Of a DNA stretch of 64,000 nucleotides, positions 1 to 12,900 are shown piece by piece. The notes under the pieces were generated by a model, which saw only the letters and a list, made by a program, of their open reading frames with translations, was not told the origin of the DNA and made no database searches. Origin of the DNA: Bathymodiolus brooksi (Eukaryota; Mollusca; Bivalvia; Mytilida; Modiolidae); assembly GCA_963680875.1 (NCBI GenBank), contig OY804579.1, forward strand, positions 57,549,718 through 57,613,717, given 5' to 3'. The position numbers and the translations under genes are program-made. Each line of letters opens with the position of its first letter. Position 1 is the stretch's first letter.

Positions 1-200
1 TCAACATCAGTATAAATTAATCAGTACTTACAGCATAGGTTCAATTGCAGCTTTGATTTCAATAAACTAAAAGTAATTTGCAGTCATCAATAAGTCCCAT
101 ATATAATGAAAGTAGGTCAAATAGTGTTCCATATATAATGCAAGTACACAATGTATGTCAAATAGTAGCTACAAAGTACATAGTATATCTGAATAATACT

Positions 201-332
201 TACTGTTAGTCTGATCATATGGTACTGTGGGTTCTATGGTACCAAGTATTCACATGCTATTTCAACCAATATTTCGTCTGCATTTTTCTTATTTTTGCCA
301 ACATGGTACCATAGGATCCCATGCTAACAGTA
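201..332. mobile_element. short palindromic MITE-like element
   Basis: Ends are TACTGTTAG and CTAACAGTA; internal GGTTCTATGGTACCA is mirrored by TGGTACCATAGGATCC. About 132 bp, TA-flanked as in Tc1/mariner-type MITEs. No coding capacity. Confidence 0.6.
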
Positions 333-2060
333 CACCCTATGTACTATATTTTCTTATTGTTCAATTTTGTTTTTATTATATTTTATAATACTGCAAACCA
401 ATTTAATTTTATTCCTGAAACGAATGAATATTATTTAGCCATAATATAAGTATTGGATTAATAAAACATAATAGAAGACAAAGTCATGTTATCCCCTTTG
501 TTATTGGGGCAGTGGTTTCTGTGGTGTAGATTAAAATGCAAAAATATACAAAAATGTAATAATTAACACAAAAGATCACCCTGACTTACATGTATAGTCG
601 GATGAGGTAAACAAATATTGTTCAAATTTATTCTTTAAAGAATGTCGGCAGATAAACAGATAGAGGATTTTACATATAGAATAACAGCAGTTTTGAAGGA
701 CGAGAAAGACATTAACACTAGTCTTGCAGCGAGTCTGATGGGATGAGCTGTGATAATGTATGTTGAGACTTTAAAAACTTGACATTATTGTTTTTATCAG
801 TATAAAAGTCATAATGTGAGGCCACACTGATCAATATTTTCCGGTATCCCAGTCAGTCCGTTGCTACCGATATATCGCTCGGTGAGATCAAAGCCAAAGG
901 AAAAATTTCCAATTTACTGATAAATATCCCCATCACATACATGTATTTTGGCTTTACAAGTAATAAGACATAAAACACACAAATTAAACTTGGTTTACAG
1001 TATATAAATAAAATGCAACAAAATTCAATTTCATTTCTGTAATCATGCTTATTGATTCAAAATGTTAAATATCATCAGAATAAAATGTTGTAGAAATGAC
1101 TTTATGGGAACAAAATCTTTTAGTAAATATATCACTTATTTACCTCTAAACTCTTTTAACATTATTTTTGAGCAATCTTCAATGATCAGATGTTAAAGAA
1201 ATAAATAGGTTATGTACATATGCTTACTGATATCTGCTGTAAAAATAATCAGCATTGTTACACTAATACACATGTGAAGGTAATGTACTAATACACATGT
1301 GAAGTAGTTTATGCACTAATACACATATAAAGTTAATATACAAGTTTACTGCCTGAAAATTTAATACTCATGTTTCTTTCAGAGACATATCAAACATAAG
1401 CTTCAAGTTTGGTGATTAACTCTTTTTAATTGTTTTTATATTTTGGTTGTTCTCAGCTACACGAGCAGAGACCTTTGAAATTCAACACATTCACTCCATT
1501 TACACAACACACATTTCACACATTTGCTGCAATATAAACACTTATGAAAGACATACAATAGAACAAGTTACAATTAACTAGTTCTCTGAGTATGAACGAA
1601 CACACTAATTTGAGGCCATAGTAAATTAATTTCTTACAATTTTCATCCAAAATGTTCCCTTTAATGAGGAACTATTTTTTTTTCTTTCTTCTTCTTTAAA
1701 AGCTGTTTTTAAACATAAAATAATCATCACAAATTGTCACCATGTTCTCTTAAATGTACGGAAACATATTCCTTTTTGTAGTAGAAAAATTTATTAAAAC
1801 TAGATGAATATCTAAAATTAATTTCATATGGCCACAATACATTTGTTTCGAATCGTCTCCATTCAATCAAATTCTACCGATACTTGTTGGAATGTAGGTC
1901 AACTCCTTTTAATTCTAGTAGTGATGATCATTGATTGATATAATTTCTCCATTAATTGACTTTAAATTTTGAAATAAAAATATCCATCTCAAGGCTATAG
2001 ACACTTACAAATATTCATATATTCAGTAGTCCCTAAGCCAGTTATTTGTGATTGTCTTGT
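333..2060. other. AT-rich non-coding stretch
   Basis: No gene or convincing element seen. A small threefold direct repeat (ACTAATACACATGTGAAG and variants) lies at about 1260-1340. Confidence 0.6.
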
Positions 2061-2065
2061 TTACA

Positions 2066-2247
2066 TATAGTCCAAACTGCCTTAAAGGACACCTCTATAT
2101 AACAAATCACTGTCTATAAAGGACAGTCTCATTTTCCCATTAATGAACGGTGCATATAATTTTAGCCTGTATATAAAGGGCAACTGATCAAAAAGTCCAC
2201 ATTTTCAGGTTCCCTTGAGTGGCCTTTATATACAAATTTGACTGCAA
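2066..2247. mobile_element. MITE-like element, ACAGTCAAACCTGT superfamily (degenerate)
   Basis: Left end TATAGTCCAAACTGCC, right end CAAATTTGACTGCA, with internal inverted repeats of AAAGGACA and TATATAAAGG. Same family as copies at 40504, 51737, 59078 and the window end. Confidence 0.5.
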
Positions 2248-2260
2248 CTGGCATATCACA

Positions 2261-2415
2261 TACAGTAGTCCCCTTCTAATAAGACCAACCATTCTGCAAC
2301 GAAAAAGTGGCCTCTCTTGAGGGGGGACAATTTAGTAGTATTGTAATACCTCAGTGCATCTGAAATCTGGCCTGATAAGAGAGGTGGCCTTACAAGAGGG
2401 GGACTGACTATTGTA
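2261..2415. mobile_element. MITE-like element with TACAGTAGTCCCC ends
   Basis: Starts TACAGTAGTCCCCTTCTAAT and ends GGGGGACTGACTATTGTA; the interior contains CTTATAAGA-like and AATTTAGTAGTATT motifs shared with copies at 7652, 43598 and 47655. Confidence 0.6.
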
Positions 2416-3162
2416 CTAATCAGATCACAAATGTAAGCCGTAGTGAATTACTAGCGAATCTGTATGTTGAAATACATGTATGTTGATTTGCTCAATATTT
2501 TCTACATCATGTGCTGTAAATAAATGTAACGTTGATGATGGAATGGATATGACTCAAAACAAAAGTATTTTTATGTCACAATGTAGGTGAGCCATGTGCA
2601 GAGCTATTTATGCCCCAAAAAAATATGCTAGCTAAAAATAATCTTAATGATTAACTGGCCTTCAATTTTATAGTCTATTTATAGCTTGAGTTAAAAAAAA
2701 ATATTTGGTAATGGTTTTATAATTAATAATTCTCTAACAATAGTACATTTCATACAATCTGATTATAATCAACTGTTATAAGATGCTATGCTCCCCCTAA
2801 CATCTGACAGAATATGATTAGAGGTCATGTCCAGGTGACCACATGAGCAGCCATTGAAAATGCCACTGGCAAAATTTTAAGAGAGCCTTTCAAGCTTTTT
2901 TATTATTGCATCACAAACATAAAGCTATCTGATTGGTTGATTTTTTTTAATAAGCATTCATATTTTAAAGTTCATCTGAACATGACCTCCAATCAGATTC
3001 TGTGGAATGTTAGGGGAAGTGTAAAGTATCATAACAGCTGATTGTTTAATCAGTTTGTATTTAACATTAATTAATATGTGCCCGAATCTTTTTTTTATTA
3101 ATCCATGATTAATTTACTGCAAAATTTGTTCAGATCTAAATTGCATGTTTTACTACAATTAA

Positions 3163-3394
3163 TTAGGTTGGTTTGGTTTATGGTGTTTAATGCCACTTTC
3201 AACAATATTTCAGTTATATCGTGGCAGTCAGAAAACCACCGACCTGTTGCAAGTTACTGACAAGCTTTATCACATAATGTTGTATCGAATGCACCTCGTC
3301 ACGAACGGGGTTCGAACTCACAGCTTTAGCGGCGATAGGTACTGAATGCACATGTAGTTGTAAATCCAACTACCATACGATCACGACGACCACA
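3163..3394 (-). mobile_element. SINE A copy (tRNA-derived, full or near full)
   Basis: On the minus strand: tRNA-like head with A-box-like TGGTAGTTGGATT, B-box-like GAGTTCGAACCCC, conserved body TGTGATAAAG, CGGTGGTTTTCT, tail AACACCATAAACC. This family dominates the introns of both genes. This copy lies 3' of MAP2K4. Confidence 0.75.
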
Positions 3395-3521
3395 ATTAAT
3401 AAATAACGATATTAAATTTCAGCATATTTCCAGTGAATTATTATAATTTTCTGTTCTTTCATTAGCTTAGAACTAATTGATGATGAACTTACATTGACTG
3501 GACGATGATGATACTCTTTAA

Positions 3522-3527
3522 TTTATT
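3522..3527 (-). terminator. candidate MAP2K4 poly(A) signal
   Basis: AATAAA on the minus strand, about 265 bp after the MAP2K4 stop. It is the first good hexamer I see downstream of the stop, but the region is AT-rich, so chance occurrence is possible. Confidence 0.3.
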
Positions 3528-3789
3528 ATTTTTTTAAGAATAGAACTGAACATGGCTGTACACTCAATAAATTATGCATAGATAAAAAAAAAATCCTACA
3601 AAATAATAGTGAAATCTAATTTGTGTAAGAAGTCCATTGATAACTGTGATACAGTCGTGTGGCACTGAATTCCATTGTTCTTGTAAAGTTCTTTCTAACT
3701 TTAAAGATTTATAATGGAAGCATAGCTAAAACATTTCCAACAAGAAACTCTGTATAATCCCTGAATATGTGACAGAATGTAGGATGATG

Positions 3790-3912
3790 TCATGACGATG
3801 AGGAAGCTATGAGATCATCTGACGAGACGGCCTGCATCTTGTCCAGTATATTGGAAACGTAACCTGCTACGTCTACTTCTAATTCCTCATGGCGTTTTAT
3901 GAATGGATGCTC
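3790..3912 (-). CDS. MAP2K4: MAP2K4 coding exon 12 (C-terminus and stop)
   Basis: 123 nt including TGA. Encodes [20 protein letters not shown] and [13 protein letters not shown], matching the HPF...EERAVEVACYVCKILD region (DVD-type docking for upstream MAP3Ks). The tail is short and Ser-rich. Confidence 0.94.
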   Translation of the reverse strand, partial: EHPFIKRHEELEVDVAGYVSNILDKMQAVSSDDLIASSSS

Positions 3913-6900
3913 CTGTATACAAATAAATGGAAATTTTTAATAATTTTCTGGTATCTTTATAAAGATGGACAAATTAAACAATGACACTGTATACATTTCT
4001 TTTGGTAAATACATAAAATACAAGTATACAAATGTAGCAGGATTTAAGTATAATAACATTTTACCAGCCTTCAGGTAGAGGATCCGAATAATTGTAATTT
4101 CAATGCATTTGGATATTGAATTTTTGAATTGACAGAATGCTACGGAGTTGAAGGTGATCTAATATTTGTAGATAGCACCAGAGATTCAAAAGCCGAGTTG
4201 CAGCAATATTTCAGTTATATCATGGAGGAAACCGGAGTACCAGGAGAAAACAACCGACCTGACTCGTCACTGACAAACTTTCTCACATAATGTTTTATCT
4301 AGTATATCCCACCATGAGCGGGATTCGAACTCAAAACTTTAGTGGTGATAGGCATTGATTGCACAAGTAATTGTAAATCCAACTACCATACGATCACGAC
4401 CACGACAGCCCCTAAAAGGAATAATAACCTAAGAATAATCTAGTTAAATATAAAATCTGTGTGTTTTAACAGCAAATTTATATTGAAGTCATATACCATG
4501 AATGCTTTTTAAAAATGTCAATTGTAAAAATCTGTATTATTTTGAAACAAACTGATTGAAGAGTACTTAATGTACGAATCAGAAATGGTAAAAAATTCTC
4601 ATTTATCAAATAATGAACTCAAAAGTGAGAACAAAAGTGGAATTGTTCAAATCAAATTTGACTTTTATTATCACATAGGTACAGTACAGAAAGGGACATG
4701 CCGTGATCAATCACCGTGATAGTGGTCATGTCTAGGAGAGTGATGGGGATTAAATTTTTTTAATTCATGTCGGTGATCGGGGGGGCAATAAAACACCAGG
4801 TGTTAATCTTGTAATCAAGTGTGTCGTTTTACAGGTAAACTAGTCAGATAAGATGTACAGGTGAAATTACGTTTTTAAATCGCCTATTTTTTTTTCAGGT
4901 ACTGTCTCCGATTCCCCTCAGAATTAAAAAAAAACCATTTTTATTTCTTTCCTCAAAACGTAAAACATCCTTGAACGTAATCCTGGGAATGAAATCCTGA
5001 GATCGAGAAAATAGCACGAGAACGAGAGTTCATTTGAATTGATGAATAAAATGTAAATAATAAATGATTATTCAACTTCAATTCAGTGAAATCATGGGTT
5101 GTGCAAATATGTTTCAAAAATTTTTAACCTTGGCTATGTATTGCGTATCTACACCTAGTATTTTATTGACACGTGTACACGTGACCTGGCTTGTGCACAA
5201 ATGAAGTTGCATAAACACATGCGCGATATGCGTGATTTGTTACGTTTTAAAGCGTATTTCCAGTTCAACATTACATTTTAGTTCACTAATATTTTACATT
5301 TTAAAGCGTATTTCCAGTTCAATATTACATTTTAGTTCACTAATATTTTTTATACGTTCAGTAATTTTTTTTATTTTAATCTTCGTAGAAAACCCAGTTA
5401 AAACCCTTTTCGTTGTAGAAATACGTACTAAATAATTTTTATACCTGTATACGGTCATTGAAAATTTGATTAAAAATTAACGAAACAAATATTTATAAAC
5501 AGATCGTTCAAAGAAGTACTACATGTCCAAAAGTCACTAAATTTACGGACATATTTTGGAAATTAGCGACTAATCTGCAGAAAGTTTAGAAACGTGAAAG
5601 GAAATAAGGAATTAACCTTCATCATGATTTTACCCCTACAAATGTTTGACATTACACAGTATCTGACCAAAATCAAATGTCACCAGTTTATTTATTTATT
5701 TATTTATTTATTCAAATTCAAATCTTAATTGGCTTTCAACCCAATAGATTTATGACAAAATACAGTAAAAAAAACAAATTAAAAGCATGCTCATAGTTTT
5801 CCGCTTTTTGTTCATTTTGTAGCCATTAGGCTACGTAAATTTGGATTGTTATAGGTTTTTGTTTGCAATTTTAAAGAAAATTATTTTCATCTAAAACGAA
5901 ATTACGTAACAAGCCATGTGTGTAAAACAGTTTACTTGAATTGTTAATTTTTTTTCAATACGAGAGGTAAAAGTCCAAAACACAAAATAAACCAATAATC
6001 AATTTTAAGTCTGCTCTTTACCAACTAAACACTAAAAACCCGCGCTTGCAAAGTCCGTGCTTCAAAAACCCGCGACTGCGGTTTAACTTATAAACAAAAA
6101 ATACATTGATGAAGTAGCCCGTATTTACGAATATTTCAATACATACTGAATACAACCCAACAGTAGAAAAAAAATGAGAAATTAAAATTAAACAAGATAA
6201 AGTACAGTTGCGGTTTCAACAAAATTCTTAATATAGAACTCGAGGTCATAAAGTAGAACTTTCTAAAACAAACGAAAACGATAACAAGACAGACATTCTT
6301 TGGCAATGAAAAGCAACAAACAGTCAAATATTAACAGCAAGAGGATACAAAATTAATTGTCAAAAATACATCCTTCAGTAGCAATAATTACGGCTTACGA
6401 TATTAAAAGTCAACAGGTAGAACAAGTAACGCTAATCTCTTAATTGGCGGTAAAATATCAATCGGCGCACAGGTGACCGAGAGCCATAAAATTTAATCCC
6501 CACCACCTTGTTTTATGGTCCTTTTTAGGTCTATCACAGTGGGTTTATGTCCGTGATGATATGTCTAAAGGATTAAAAATTATGTCTCTCGGAGTGATCA
6601 ATCACGGTATGTCGCTTTCTGTACTGTAACACTGTAGTTAAATCTGACAGGAATCAGTCAATTCCAATGGAAAAAAGGAGGAGAAAGTGAAAAGCATTAA
6701 AATCTAACAATTTCACATCATCTGTAACCCATGGATGGTCACACTCTCATACGCTCCACTCATGACATAAGGGAAATAACTCCAATACAAAAAAGTTTAA
6801 TTTTAGCATGAAATCAGGATACCATCAGCGGAAGATGCAAGTTAATATAAGTAGAATAAACTTTAAGGGTAGTTTCTTACAATATTATATATCTACAGGT

Positions 6901-9900
6901 TTTACTATAAATCTACTTAAAATCTTACCACTAATTTGATGTATTTAGGCCTTTGTTTTTCATCTTTTGTTAAACTGTAAAAGACAAAATATCACTGTTA
7001 TTGACAATAAACACATCAAATTATATTTTCATCTGTCAGCATTCTGACAAATACTAATTATCATATTATTCAACATTTTCTGGTTTAAAAATAACATCAT
7101 CAAATAAATAGGGTTAGGATTATGGTGCTTAACGCCACTTTCAACAAGTTTTCAGTTATATCGTGACAGAGTCTTATTGGTGGAGGAAACCGGAGTACCC
7201 GGAGAAAACCACCAACCTGCCACAAGTCACTGACATACTTTATCACATAATGTTGTATAGAGTACACCTCGCTTGAGCGGAATCGAACTAACAACATTAG
7301 TTGTGATAAGCACTGATTGCATAGGTAGTTGTAAATCTGACTACCATATGATCACAACCATGACAGCCCCCTCAAATAAATCAACTTATCTCAGAAACAA
7401 GTCTATGAACATTTTTTTTTTGTAAAAGCAAATGAAAGCACCATTGCTATTGATTGATGTTTAGATTGTAATGCCAATCTTGAAAATCTTATCTGACAAG
7501 CTGAAATATATTTGGAATATGACATGTACTGAATGAAGCAAAAAAAAACACTGATTGCATAGGTTGTTGTAAATCTAAAAACCATACTACCCCTCAAAAT
7601 AAAGGTCAAATACTCGTATTTAAAAGAGATAAAATAACACTTGAATACTTATACAGTAGCCCCCTCCCAACAAACACCAACCCTCTAATAGTAAAATACT
7701 ACTAAATTGTCACCCTCAAGAGAGGCAACCCCTCTTATAAGACCACTTTTTCACTGCAGAAGGGGTGGCTTTATAAAAAGGGGACCACTGTATTGTGATA
7801 TACCAGTTATATGTACATAACAATCAAATTTTATTCTATGTATGTAGTCATTCCTTCCTTTAGAGGGGCCATTGTGGTCTTGATCGTATGATAGTTGGAT
7901 TTACAACTACCTATGCAATCAGCGCCTATCCCAACTAATGTTGTGAGTTTGAATCCTGCTCAAGCAGATGTATTCGATACAACATTATGTGATAAAGTTT
8001 GTCGGTGACTTGCGGCAGGTCTGTGGTTTTCTCCGGGTACTCCGGTTTCTTCCATCAATAAAACTGACCACCACCATATAACTGAAATATTGTTGAAAGT
8101 GGTGTTAAGCATCATAACTCTAATCCTTCCTTCCTTTAGATAAGATGTTTGTTTGACTATCATCTTATTACTGTTACATTTGTAACCATGGTAACTTAAA
8201 TATCAAGCAAAATTAGAATGTTTATGATTTGTCAGTTCTCTTATTAATGTCTAGAATGGTATGTAACAGAGTATAGTTATAAGGCTAATATAATGATTAG
8301 TGTGTGAATATTTACTCAGAAAAGTGATAGCAATGTAAAGATTTGACAATCAATGGAACAACTAGAGGCTCACAGGAGTATGTATCACTCTCTTATTAAA
8401 AGGAGATTTATTGAATCATTGCCTATCATAGCACAAGTTATATATGTATATGCTATGACTTGAATCAAATAGACCACAGGACCTTCATTGGTATAAAATT
8501 AAATCTTCATATCACAATGCTACTTCCTGCAAAATTGTATTTCCAATCTTGGTTCTTAAGAAGATTTTTTAATTGTTTTCCCATTGCAGCCTACTTTCAA
8601 CTTTGGACAAGATCTTGGGACCTAAATTTGTGCAACTTTGAATCTATTTTTGATCTCTTCTTAAATTTGATTCTTTTAATTTCAGCCCTGGCCACCATCT
8701 TTAATGTTCCATCCATGTGAAATACACAAAATCTGTCAAGACCCATCCAATTACAATTTCAGTCATGTTTGGTTCTAACTGGCCCAGGGGTTTCAGAGAA
8801 GATAATTTAAATATAAATAGATTATGACGATGACAGATGCTAAGCGGTGACAATAGCTCGCATGGCTTTTAGCATTGCTTTTAGCATGGCAAGTTAAAAA
8901 TGTTCACCAGATAACATTAAATGTATATATTCTAAAACTAAAGTTTTTACCATGCATTTAAAAAATTAACAAATTCTTCTGAGAATCTTCCTTCTGATTT
9001 TAACTGTGGAGGTGGTCCTTGAACGACTTGTGTTAATTGATCAAAGACACTGTTCCATTTAGGATATGGAAATCGTCCAGTTGACAATTCCATCTGAAAT
9101 AAAAAAAAAATTAAAAAAAGCATAAAGATTTATTTAAACTCTAAATATATTTGGATTTTGTCGTCATCGTGATCGTATGGAAGTTTACACAGATTAAGGT
9201 GGTACCTAACACTACAGGGAGATAACTCTTTAAAATCAGTTGAACGTTTTGATCATATGATGTTTGTATGCAGATTTCAAGCATCTCGGTGATCAAAACC
9301 ACAGAGAGAAAAGCTGCTATGTGGCTAGTGAATTTATAGCTCTGAGTCTGTTGGTTGGAATTTGCTAAAATTTTGATATTTATTGCAGTGGATATATTCA
9401 AACACACTGCCAAAAAATAAAGAAAATTAAACACGCAGATCAAATTTTACCTGAAGTGTATGGTACCACCTTAAATTAACAAAGATTTCCATCAATATGA
9501 CTTTATTTTAAGTTTGGCTTATACAGGTTTCACTGAATATTGTAAATTTACATGTAAATATTTGTCTTGTACCTGTAATACAATTTCAACATATTTTGAT
9601 CTGAAAATGAAATTTAATAATTCATGCGATTGTATTATTTATGTTTTTTTTAGTAAAAAAAAAGTTTAAAAAAAATTATAAAATTTTTTGGATAGTGTAA
9701 ATTTTGGTGGTTTGGTGGGGAAACAGCAAATCAAACATTTTTTTTAAATGGCTGACCTTATTATTTATTTTCATTGTATTGATATATCTATTGTACAGTT
9801 TGACATGTTATTTTAACAAGGAGCATATAATTAGTTGGCATTTAAAAACAAATAAAATAACTTGTTATACAAGTTGTTTTCCAATTGTTTTAAAGAACAT

Positions 9901-12900
9901 GAATTACAGTCCTCATGATGAGCACCGGTCCTCCGGCCCAAGACCAGTAAAACTTTGTTCGGACCAGTACATGTTTTCAGTTTTTATTTGGAACTATATA
10001 AAAATAAATTCAAGAATTTGATTCAGACTAGTTAATTCAAAATTCGGAGGACTGTGAATAATACAAGGTGAATTACTGTAATACTCACAAGTGTGATACC
10101 TAAACTCCATACATCTGACCTAATGTCATATCCTTTACTTGATGCTCTAGGATCTATTCGTTCAGGCTGCAATAGAGAAATATTAAAATACATTAAAAAT
10201 TGTCTCTCTAACCTCTAGTATGAGTAAATAGGTCACCAGACATCCATACATTAAAACCACTCTAGATCACAAGATTGATACCTTTAAAATCTTTGATTTT
10301 CAAAGGTTTTCACCCTATTCTGGATTTCGCTATGCTGATCTCTTGTCCTCAAGTTATGCTTTTCAAGCTGATTTTCTACATTGACAAAAACGACAATAGT
10401 CAAAACCAATTTTATCATCAAGTGTGATACCAAAACCAATATTTATTTGGAAAATTGTTTGAAAGAAAAGTTATTTAAATTTTGAAAATTTTGTTGAGTA
10501 AAGAAATTTATGAACTGTCCTAATTATTGCAACCCAAATTAACAGAGTACTTACTGCTAAGTAAAATTAAATTTCCTTTAAACAACTTGCTATAAATTAG
10601 TACTTTAACCTATATTAATTACATACTTACTAGTAAAGAAAAACGAAATTTCCTTCAAGTATAACTTGCTACAAATTAGTTATTTAACCTAAATTAACTC
10701 AGTACTTAACTGTCATACAAAACTAATTTTCCTTCAATTGTAACTTGTTATATATTTGCTTAAACAATATCTAGAAAAAAATAAATGATACATAATATAG
10801 AATCATTACAGAATGTGGATTTGGAAACAATTGTGCAAGCTTATGTAAATCTGTCTCCAAGAATATTTATATACTTACCGCATTGCAATATATTGCTTAT
10901 TCATTTAAAATAAATTGGGTACTTACTGCCATATAAGGCCGACATCCTGCATCCCTACTTCTTGCTATAGAATCTACTAATTGACCACTAATACCAAAAT
11001 CACAGAGTTTTATGTTGCCTTGACGATCAAGCAGAATGTTTGAAGGTTTAACATCTGAAAAAAAAATCCAAATAAGTCTGTTGGTCTAGTATAAAGTGGA
11101 CATCATCCTCATTTCATCAAATGTAACTTGTTCTCGACATGATACAGACGAAAAATTTGGTGTTATGCAACAATCAAACACTCATAGATATTACATGCGT
11201 ATAGAGACAAGAACAGTTAGAAAGACAGTATATATTCTAACTTACCACACACATTATGAATTATTAATCCCCTTTGTTTTCAAGTTAGGAGTGGTTGTAA
11301 TCATTTTTAAAATGAAAAGAGGCACCTTTCAACTCATTAAAATGCCCCCCCCCCAAAAAAATGTTTATGTACAAAGAGGATCAATCTCTTTAACCACTAG
11401 ACCACTGTGTTTCGTCCTAAATATTCTGGAAAGTTATAGACAATCAATCTTATTAACCACTAGGCCATGGCAGTTCTTACCAAAAAGTCTGTAAAACAAA
11501 CAATTATAAACAAATTAAAAAGTATTCTCACTTACCTCTATGTATAATTTTTAAATGTTCTTTTAAATAATTTAAAGCTTTTACTGTCTGAAAAATAAAA
11601 AGTGTACATCCAAGATATTTTGTCATGCTAAAAATCAACATGAAAGATTACCTGTAAATATATATAAGTTTGGTTTATTTAAAGTAACAATTAGGAACAA
11701 TTGTTCCACGACAACTTATTGACATAAATAATGTATTTATGTTTAAAGTCTAAAAATAAAACTTGGAACTTTGACGATTTTGCTGTCCTAAAAAAAATAA
11801 TTATGCTGAGATTGGAATCTTATCGATTTATTCGTTAGGACAACAAATGCAGTTGAAAATGAAATTTCTAGAATCTCAATTAACTTTTTATACATTAGGG
11901 TAGAAAAAAATTCAACGAATTGTACATTTGCCTATCTAATAAAGAATTCACTGAGCACATCACATTATGTTAAGACTTAAGTATCAAGCTTTAGTTTAAT
12001 AGCTAACAGATTTAACAGATGTGTTCTTAGCTGCATTCGGAAGAAATTGTGAGCTGGAACTGGAAGTGAAATTGACTGTATTATATCAATTAGCTGTTAA
12101 AAATGTAAGTACAATAAAATTTATTTGAATCATCAATTTGTTATGCATCGGCAGTAGCACCAGTGATAGAAATTAACGGTCGCCCACGGCGAGTAAAATT
12201 TCAACTGGGCGATCAAATATTACTTTGCGGTCGCCCAGTTGGCGAATGAAATCTATTCATCACTCCAAGTTTCCGCTGCCAACAGAGTTTATAGAAATGG
12301 CATTAAATTCCGTATGAGTTTTATTAAAATGTCAGACAGAAACTTGAAATTTGTTTATTTATTCTGTCAGACCGGCATATTCCTATTTTTACTAAATAGA
12401 ACGTCTCCTTCTTCTTTCTATACGTATTGTAAACATCGTTTTAGTAGGAACAAGCACCTGCAATACATGGAGCCTTAAAACTGAAATATATTACTGAGCA
12501 CAGAAATAAGTTGACTTCCACACTCCCAAAGTATCAAAGATTGTTTGTATTTAATTAAATTTGTTTTGAGAGGTTTATATATTGAAGATGACAACAGATT
12601 CATGTTCTTAACTGAAATTTAAAATGTAGGTAAACCGGATGTTGAAATTGATGTAAAATATTCGGAACGGGATCGGACATATCTGCCTTATCTTATACAG
12701 AAAAACAGTTAATTGAAAAAATTATTTACATGGAAATTGATTGATACTTGTAATCCAAACTAAGGTGAATAACTTGTCTATTGCAATTGTACATTTTAGT
12801 GTATATTTATTTTCAATTGATATCCTAAAATTTTCCAAAAGAATAGATGTGTATTGGATACTTTTATACAGTTTATTTTATACCATACTATAGAATATAT

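Noticed and set aside
9141..9443. 100-codon minus-strand ORF with hydrophobic segments
   Set aside because: It coincides with the TTAA-flanked MITE and has no homology I recognise; hydrophobicity reflects AT-rich sequence.
11096..11494. 132-codon plus-strand ORF next to MAP2K4 exon 8
   Set aside because: Composed of SINE B tail and intron sequence, antisense to the gene, with no domain.
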